NCBI GenBank assembly: GCA_017404145.1 | Contig: JAFRCW010000020.1 | Coordinates: 1 to 36,456 of the forward strand | Length of the DNA stretch: 36,456 bases | Source of the DNA: Ruminococcus sp. | GTDB lineage: Bacteria; Bacillota; Clostridia; Oscillospirales; Acutalibacteraceae | Direction: 5' to 3' | Part shown: piece after piece, positions 32,098-36,456 of the stretch | Layout of the letters: each line of letters opens with the position of its first letter | Numbering within the stretch: position 1 is the stretch's first letter | Made by a program: the position numbers and the translations under genes | The notes under the pieces: model-generated | Told to the model about the DNA's origin: nothing | Database searches by the model: none | Seen by the model: only the letters and a program-made list of their open reading frames with translations

Positions 32098-32451
32098 TTA
32101 TTCGATGTTGAATAAATTGCTAAATCCGGTAAGATCAAAAACCTCTCGCACAGACTGGGTGAGATTGCGGATAACCATCTCACCTTTGTCTTCCATAGCC
32201 TGCAGAGCGCCGAGCAGAACACGAAGTCCCGCGCTGGAGATGAATTCCAGCTTCGCGAAATCCAGGATCAGCTTCTTTGCGTCGTCAATGACTTCGTTGA
32301 TCTTAGCTTCGAGGTTGGGAGATGTGACAGTGTCCAATCTGCCTTCTAACAGAAATGTATATTCCGCACCGTCTTTTGAGGTCGAGATCTCCAGATAGCT
32401 GACGCCCGAACCGGATGCGATATTCTTGTTCATATTACTAAAAAGTCCCAT
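32098..32451 (-). CDS. STAS-domain anti-sigma factor antagonist
   Basis: A 117-residue protein: a 20-residue N-terminal extension (MGLFSNMNKNIASGSGVSYL), then a STAS domain with LLEGRLDTVTSPNLEAKI, DFAKLEFISSAGLRVLLGA (phospho-Ser region) and FDLTGFSNLFNIE. AGGAGG is six bases before the ATG. The 32452-32574 leader contains an imperfect GC-rich hairpin (GCGTCTGA/TCAGGCGC) but no clear terminator. The gene is followed by a PP2C phosphatase and the transporter fusion, giving the order STAS, phosphatase, pseudokinase-transporter. Confidence 0.92.
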   Translation of the reverse strand: MGLFSNMNKNIASGSGVSYLEISTSKDGAEYTFLLEGRLDTVTSPNLEAKINEVIDDAKKLILDFAKLEFISSAGLRVLLGALQAMEDKGEMVIRNLTQSVREVFDLTGFSNLFNIE

Positions 32452-32574
32452 ATTATTATCCTCCTGTGTGAGAATTATTTCACGCGCCTGAGGATCAGAC
32501 GCAGGAATTACCTATACCGATAAGAATCATTTCATTGATCCGTATCGTTTTTCTGCTTTTGAGTTCGTTCGGCT

Positions 32575-33342
32575 TTATTTGTTAAATTCAAAGAAATTCA
32601 TTTTAGCAAAGCCTGTCGGCAGCGGTATCGTACACATATAAATAAAGCCTAATACCAGACACACAACGGCAATTATCAGGACCGCGATCCTGTTAGGCAT
32701 ATTCTTGAAGGTACCGACGATACCGAGCAAAAACAGCGTCAGCGAGTAGATGACGGTAACAAGCTGATAGGAGTCTCCCTTTGTGTTATCGCGCTTTCCT
32801 TCTTCCAACAGCTCCTGCGAGCTCTTTGCCGTTTCATCCGCCAAAGAATAATACATTTTTTCAATACCGGGCATCAAAAACGGATTTTCTTCGTTGTTTT
32901 CCTCCATCCACTTGACGGCTTCGGTCAGAATCTCGCTCGCGTTCTGATCCACAAACGAATCGATCTTTTCGTTGATCAGGTCTATCTTTGTTTGATTGCC
33001 GTCTGCCTTTGCCGCTTCCAGCTCATAGTAATAATCCTTTGCGGTGTTCCACACAATATAATCGGCAAGGTACATCTGCATACCGCGGTTATACTCCGTG
33101 GTACTTTGTGACGCCGTGTTGTTGCTCTCTGTGAAGTGGATGGACTGAAGTCCGCCGTGCAGATGTCCGATCCATGCAGCCCACGCCGAGAGCAGGGTGG
33201 TAATACCGAGAAGGATCGCAACGATCGTTTCGACCCTTTTGACGGTCAGGACGGTTTTTCTGCCTTTGAGCGCGTTCTCGGGAGAGGTATCGCTATGATT
33301 AACGGTCTCGCTGATCGTTGGCTCGGTATCATTTTTTTCCAT
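32575..33342 (-). CDS. Membrane protein of unknown function
   Basis: A 255-residue protein. A Thr/Ser/Glu-rich cytosolic N terminus (about 1-30) leads to TM1 (about 37-58). A mostly helical, charged extracytoplasmic domain (about 65-190, rich in Asp, Glu and Asn) follows, then two close membrane segments at about 196-212 and 218-240, ending FAKMNFFEFNK. I do not recognise the family. AGGAGG is six bases before the ATG and it has its own promoter. It is the first gene of the minus-strand run that continues with the STAS gene after 123 bases, so it may belong to the same module. Confidence 0.85.
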   Translation of the reverse strand: MEKNDTEPTISETVNHSDTSPENALKGRKTVLTVKRVETIVAILLGITTLLSAWAAWIGHLHGGLQSIHFTESNNTASQSTTEYNRGMQMYLADYIVWNTAKDYYYELEAAKADGNQTKIDLINEKIDSFVDQNASEILTEAVKWMEENNEENPFLMPGIEKMYYSLADETAKSSQELLEEGKRDNTKGDSYQLVTVIYSLTLFLLGIVGTFKNMPNRIAVLIIAVVCLVLGFIYMCTIPLPTGFAKMNFFEFNK

Positions 33343-33379
33343 TCTAGGTCCTCCTGCTGTTGATACAAATACACTCTTT

Positions 33380-33408
33380 ATTTTACTCTTTTATGTTATT
33401 TTAGTCAA
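33380..33408 (-). promoter_or_regulatory. Promoter of the 32575-33342 gene and possibly the run below
   Basis: On the minus strand TTGACT (33403-33408) and TAAAAT (33380-33385) are 17 bases apart, 37 bases before the ATG. Confidence 0.65.
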
Positions 33409-33449
33409 TGGGATGTTCCGAAATAGAATAGCTTTTTTTGTCAAATATA

Positions 33450-33477
33450 TTGTTTTTTTTATTTATTTCGGTATAAT
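33450..33477 (+). promoter_or_regulatory. Promoter of the HAD-FGGY-GtrA operon
   Basis: TTGTTT (33450-33455) and a perfect TATAAT (33472-33477) are 16 bases apart in a T-rich stretch, 59 bases before the ATG at 33537. Confidence 0.55.
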
Positions 33478-33536
33478 AGATAATATATGATACGCCTTTC
33501 GCACACAAGAACCGGAAAGGAGAAAAAAGAAACATC

Positions 33537-34169
33537 ATGAATGTATATGATTTTGACGGAACGATTTTTCCTACGGATTGTTCGATAGGTTTTTGCTTCT
33601 GGTGCATGAAAACGCGTCCAAAGATGTGGTTCTCCTTCGCTCCGAAAGCAATCAAGAATATCATTTTGCGTAAGACGGGAAAAATACCGGAGTATCGGAT
33701 GCAGCGTGAATTTTTCGGCTATCTGACGATGGTAGATAACTTCGACGAAGAGATCGAGCGTTATTGGAATAAAAACGAGAAGAAGATCGCCCCTTGGTAT
33801 CTTAAGCAAAAAAGACCCGACGATCTGATCATCAGCGCTTCGCCCGACTGCATTATAGGCCCTATCGCAAAGAGACTCGGCGTGAACTTTATTGCGACGG
33901 AATTCAACCGTAAATACGGGGTGTTTCTCAACAATCTGATGTATGCGCAGGAAAAGGCACAGTATATGATCGACCACGGCTTTCCGATGATCGACAATTT
34001 CTATTCCGACTCCCTTGCCGATACGCCGCTTGCTCTGTGCGCCGAAAAAGCGCATTTGGTCAAGGACAAAGCCCGCACCGTGATCGACTGGCCCGAGCTG
34101 GATGAAGAAACTTTGAAAAAGGTCCACGAGAAAGTCGATACCGGATGGACCACCCATCTGAAAGAATAA
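33537..34169 (+). CDS. HAD-superfamily phosphatase (HAD-IB type)
   Basis: A 210-residue cytosolic phosphatase. Motif I is YDFDGTIFPTD (nucleophile Asp5, acid Asp7), motif II ISASPDC, motif IV FYSDSLADTPL (metal Asp), and a motif III Lys is likely in the LVKDKART region near the end or just before. A helical cap (about 15-85) is present, as in phosphoserine phosphatase-like HAD-IB proteins. The substrate is unknown. The GGAAAGGAG site is unusually far (14 bases) from the ATG, but the DFDGT motif fixes the start. It is 12 bases upstream of a sugar kinase and heads the operon, so a phosphorylated sugar or polyol could be its substrate; inference. Confidence 0.88.
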   Translation: MNVYDFDGTIFPTDCSIGFCFWCMKTRPKMWFSFAPKAIKNIILRKTGKIPEYRMQREFFGYLTMVDNFDEEIERYWNKNEKKIAPWYLKQKRPDDLIISASPDCIIGPIAKRLGVNFIATEFNRKYGVFLNNLMYAQEKAQYMIDHGFPMIDNFYSDSLADTPLALCAEKAHLVKDKARTVIDWPELDEETLKKVHEKVDTGWTTHLKE

Positions 34170-34181
34170 GAGGAAATTCAA

Positions 34182-35774
34182 GTGTATATCATTATCTATG
34201 ACTTCGGAACCGGCAGTGTAAAAACCTGTCTGTTCGAGATTGACGCAGACATTCGTCTTGCCGCAAGCTCCACTGCCGGCTACGGTCTTTATATTTCCGA
34301 AAACGGAGGAGCAGAGCAGGATACAGAGGAATGGTGGACGGCGCTGTGTTCGACCACCCGTGATGTGTTAAAGAAATCGGAAGTCAAGCCCGAAGAGATA
34401 AAAGGAATGGCGTTCTGCTCACAGATGCAGGGCTCGGTTTTTGTTGACGAAAACGGAAACGCCCTTCGACGTCCGATGAACTATCTGGATCAAAAGGGCT
34501 ATCAAGAATACAAGGACTGTATGGGTCGCGGCATTATCAAGGTCTCCGGCTGCAGCCTTTACAAGTTAGTGCGGAATCTGCTGGTGAATTATGCCGGTTC
34601 CACCAGCGCCAAGGATCCGGTTTGGAAATACAAGTGGGTGGAAAACAACGAGCCGGATGTATTCAAAAAAATATACAAGTGGCTGGATATCGGCGACTAT
34701 CTTGTGTCCCGCTGTACGGGCAGGATCATAAGAACTGCCGACACCGCCTTTGCGACCTTCCTGTATGACACGAGAAAAGGAAAGGAAGGATGGAACAAAG
34801 GTCTTCTGAAGATGTACAAGGTGAATCCCGATCATATGCCCCCCATCATCGACTGTACGGATCAGGTCGGAGAACTCACCAAGAAAGCGGCTGAAGATCT
34901 CGGACTCGCCCCCGGGATCCCGGTTTTCGGAGGAGGCGGCGACACCACCTTTGTCAATATCGGCGCGGGATGCACAAAACCGGGTGACACGCATATCTAT
35001 GTCGGAACATCGGGCTGGGTATCAACGTTCATGGATCATCAGACCGTCGATATCAACGCTATGATCACCGGCGTTTTATCCGCCAAGCACGGATACTTCA
35101 ATTATTACGCGGAATTGGAAACTGCCGGAAAGTGCTTTGAATGGGTCGTAAATCACCTTGCACTGGATGAGATCGGCGTTTATCTGAGCGATACCACTGT
35201 AGCAGATGATATCGAAAGCAAACATATCAGCCTCTACGATTACCTTTCCAAAGAAGTCGGTAAGGTACCGCCGGGAGCGAACGGCGTGATCTTCACCCCG
35301 TGGCTTCACGGTAACCGATGCCCGTTTGAGGACTCAAACGCGGGCGGAATGTTCTTCAACATCCGGATCGAAAACGACAAGAGAGATTTAATCCGCGCGG
35401 TTTTGGAGGGCATTTGCTATCATCTGCGCTGGCTGCTGGAATGCTCACAGAAAAAGGTGAAAACGTCCGATACGATCCGGTTCGTCGGCGGAGGAGCTCT
35501 CTCCCCCGTGATCTGCCGGATGCTGGCGGACATCACGGGAAGAACCATAGAAACGGTAAGTAACACGCAGGAGGTCGGCGCGATCGGAACGGCGCTTGTT
35601 GTTGCGGCTGGCATCCAAGGAGCGGATGTGCTTGAACTATCGCGTCAGCTTGTAAAAGCCAATCACGTGTATACTCCCAACCCTGAGAACAAAGAAGTAT
35701 ACGACCGCAGCTACAAGGTTTTCAAAAACCTCTACCAATCCAACGCCTTAAACTTTAAGAATATGAATGCCTGA
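34182..35774 (+). CDS. FGGY-family carbohydrate kinase (xylulokinase-like)
   Basis: A 530-residue kinase with the two-lobed FGGY fold. N-terminal phosphate loop IIYDFGTGSVKTCLF, then EQDTEEWW and FCSQMQGSVF, followed by the second-lobe signatures FGGGGDTTFVNIGAG and VGTSGWVSTF and the C-terminal adenosine motif FVGGGALSPVICRML. The sugar cannot be told by eye; similarity is closest to xylulokinase-like members. The start is a GTG (34182-34184) with AGAGGA seven bases upstream, immediately preceding YIIIYDFGTG. It is 12 bases after the HAD gene and is followed by GtrA. Confidence 0.93.
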   Translation: MYIIIYDFGTGSVKTCLFEIDADIRLAASSTAGYGLYISENGGAEQDTEEWWTALCSTTRDVLKKSEVKPEEIKGMAFCSQMQGSVFVDENGNALRRPMNYLDQKGYQEYKDCMGRGIIKVSGCSLYKLVRNLLVNYAGSTSAKDPVWKYKWVENNEPDVFKKIYKWLDIGDYLVSRCTGRIIRTADTAFATFLYDTRKGKEGWNKGLLKMYKVNPDHMPPIIDCTDQVGELTKKAAEDLGLAPGIPVFGGGGDTTFVNIGAGCTKPGDTHIYVGTSGWVSTFMDHQTVDINAMITGVLSAKHGYFNYYAELETAGKCFEWVVNHLALDEIGVYLSDTTVADDIESKHISLYDYLSKEVGKVPPGANGVIFTPWLHGNRCPFEDSNAGGMFFNIRIENDKRDLIRAVLEGICYHLRWLLECSQKKVKTSDTIRFVGGGALSPVICRMLADITGRTIETVSNTQEVGAIGTALVVAAGIQGADVLELSRQLVKANHVYTPNPENKEVYDRSYKVFKNLYQSNALNFKNMNA

Positions 35775-35795
35775 GTATTGCGGAGGTGTCAGAAG

Positions 35796-36233
35796 TTGAA
35801 CAAACGAAAAGAAATCACAAGAGGCGTCAAATTCGTACTGTTTTCCATCTCTGCCGGCGTCATTGAATTCGCTTCATTCGCACTGCTGGACGCTTTTGTG
35901 CCGTGGACCTACTGGCCGAAATATCTGATTGCCCTCACCCTGTCAGTGCTTTGGAATTTTACATTGAACCGTCGTTTTACCTTCCGTTCTGCCGGAAATG
36001 TACCGATCGCCATGCTGAAGGTTGCCCTTTTCTATGCTGTGTTCACACCGGTTTCCACCATTCTGGGAAACTATCTGGCGGAGACCTGCGGATGGAACGA
36101 TCTTCTCGTGACGATCCTGAACATGGCGTTTAATCTGGTTACCGAGTACTTGTATGATCGGTTTTTCGTCTTTGGAAAGACGATCGATACCAATAAAAAA
36201 GCATCCGGTCACAATAAAAATTCGGCGAGATGA
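35796..36233 (+). CDS. GtrA-like family membrane protein
   Basis: A 145-residue, four-TM protein. GVKFVLFSISAGVIEFASFA, KYLIALTLSVLWNFTLNRRF and the C-terminal FNLVTEYLYDRFFVF are typical of GtrA, which is thought to help move lipid-linked sugars across the membrane. The start is a TTG at 35796-35798 with GGAGGTG seven bases upstream; the longer frame starting at 35778 would run through the ribosome binding site. It follows the kinase by 21 bases and probably belongs to its operon. No terminator is visible behind it before the insertion-sequence-like region. Confidence 0.88.
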   Translation: MNKRKEITRGVKFVLFSISAGVIEFASFALLDAFVPWTYWPKYLIALTLSVLWNFTLNRRFTFRSAGNVPIAMLKVALFYAVFTPVSTILGNYLAETCGWNDLLVTILNMAFNLVTEYLYDRFFVFGKTIDTNKKASGHNKNSAR

Positions 36234-36285
36234 TCGATCCCTCCTAAACTCTTCATCAGAATATGCTAATACATAAAAAATCATG

Positions 36286-36456
36286 ACCACCCGTCAAACG
36301 GGTGGTTTGCACGAAGGCTAAAAGCCCTGATACTTGCCCGCGTCTCAAGGCGCGGGCTTTCACTTCGTTCAAGCCTTATTGCATTTGCCTCTTTGGCTTA
36401 CCCCTTAAGGGGTTTACTTAGTGAATGGATCTTCGTATTCTTTTACGCTTAATTTG
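36286..36456 (-). mobile_element. End of an IS200/IS605-type element with palindromes
   Basis: Read on the minus strand, a partial frame is followed by a palindrome ACCCCTTAAGGGGT (36400-36413), a GC-rich hairpin CCCGCG/CGCGGG (36336-36357), a small GGCT/AGCC hairpin (36316-36326) and a strong hairpin ACCACCCG/CGGGTGGT (36286-36306). Subterminal hairpins are typical of IS200/IS605 ends, which transpose as single strands. The outer end is probably near 36275-36286 but cannot be fixed. The body lies beyond the window. Confidence 0.6.
36414..36456 (-). CDS. C-terminal end of a probable TnpA (IS200 family), partial
   Basis: On the minus strand the last 13 codons read KLSVKEYEDPFTK and end in TAA (36414-36416). 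IS200 TnpA proteins end with a similar QLS...PFTG segment. Only the tail is visible; the rest is outside the window, so this is a weak but plausible call. Confidence 0.5.
   Translation of the reverse strand, partial: KLSVKEYEDPFTK

Noticed and set aside
32452..32574. A riboswitch in the STAS leader
   Set aside because: One imperfect hairpin is visible but no known aptamer motif or attached terminator.

Overview
The window looks like a chromosomal segment of a Gram-positive, starch-degrading gut Firmicute close to Ruminococcus. The pointers are type I dockerins on secreted GH13 amylases (the arrangement known from the Ruminococcus bromii amylosome), a pheST operon with a T-box leader, an IreB/YrzL-family gene, DeoD and Add purine salvage enzymes, and AGGAGG-type ribosome binding sites. 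Base composition is near 50% G+C by eye. I cannot name the species, and no cohesin, scaffoldin or sortase is in the window.

Layout. 1-4740 (mostly minus strand): a conserved small protein, ireB, then pheT and pheS behind a T-box riboswitch. 4768-6792 (plus): a small membrane protein, NAD(P)H-hydrate dehydratase and a lipoprotein, with unusual 7-bp repeat arrays and a nested 25-bp inverted repeat. 6864-13682 (minus): a secreted beta-propeller/InlB-repeat/leucine-rich protein and two tandem dockerin-bearing alpha-amylases, each with its own promoter. Their promoters share a 45-bp block with 36 identical positions, which points to duplication of gene plus promoter. 13928-15052 (plus): a fusion of a sigma-70 region 2-like domain to a nitroreductase. 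15129-20989 (minus): an M29 aminopeptidase, a dockerin-bearing lipase-like hydrolase and a hybrid sensor kinase.

21225-33342 is dominated by partner-switching regulation of the SpoIIA/RsbU kind: four single-domain STAS proteins, two SpoIIE/RsbU-type phosphatases, one intact RsbW-like ATPase domain fused to a phosphatase, and one degenerate RsbW-like domain fused to a sodium:dicarboxylate-type transporter. One STAS gene leads an operon with adenosine deaminase, purine nucleoside phosphorylase and an HD-domain protein. No sigma factor with regions 2 and 4 is present, so the outputs are unknown. The cluster could link phosphorylation-based switching to transport and nucleoside metabolism.

33537-36233 (plus): an HAD phosphatase, a FGGY sugar kinase and a GtrA-like membrane protein in a likely operon. 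The right edge (about 36286-36456) holds palindromes and what looks like the last codons of an IS200/IS605-type tnpA, cut by the window end.

All functional calls come from reading motifs by eye; no database search was run.
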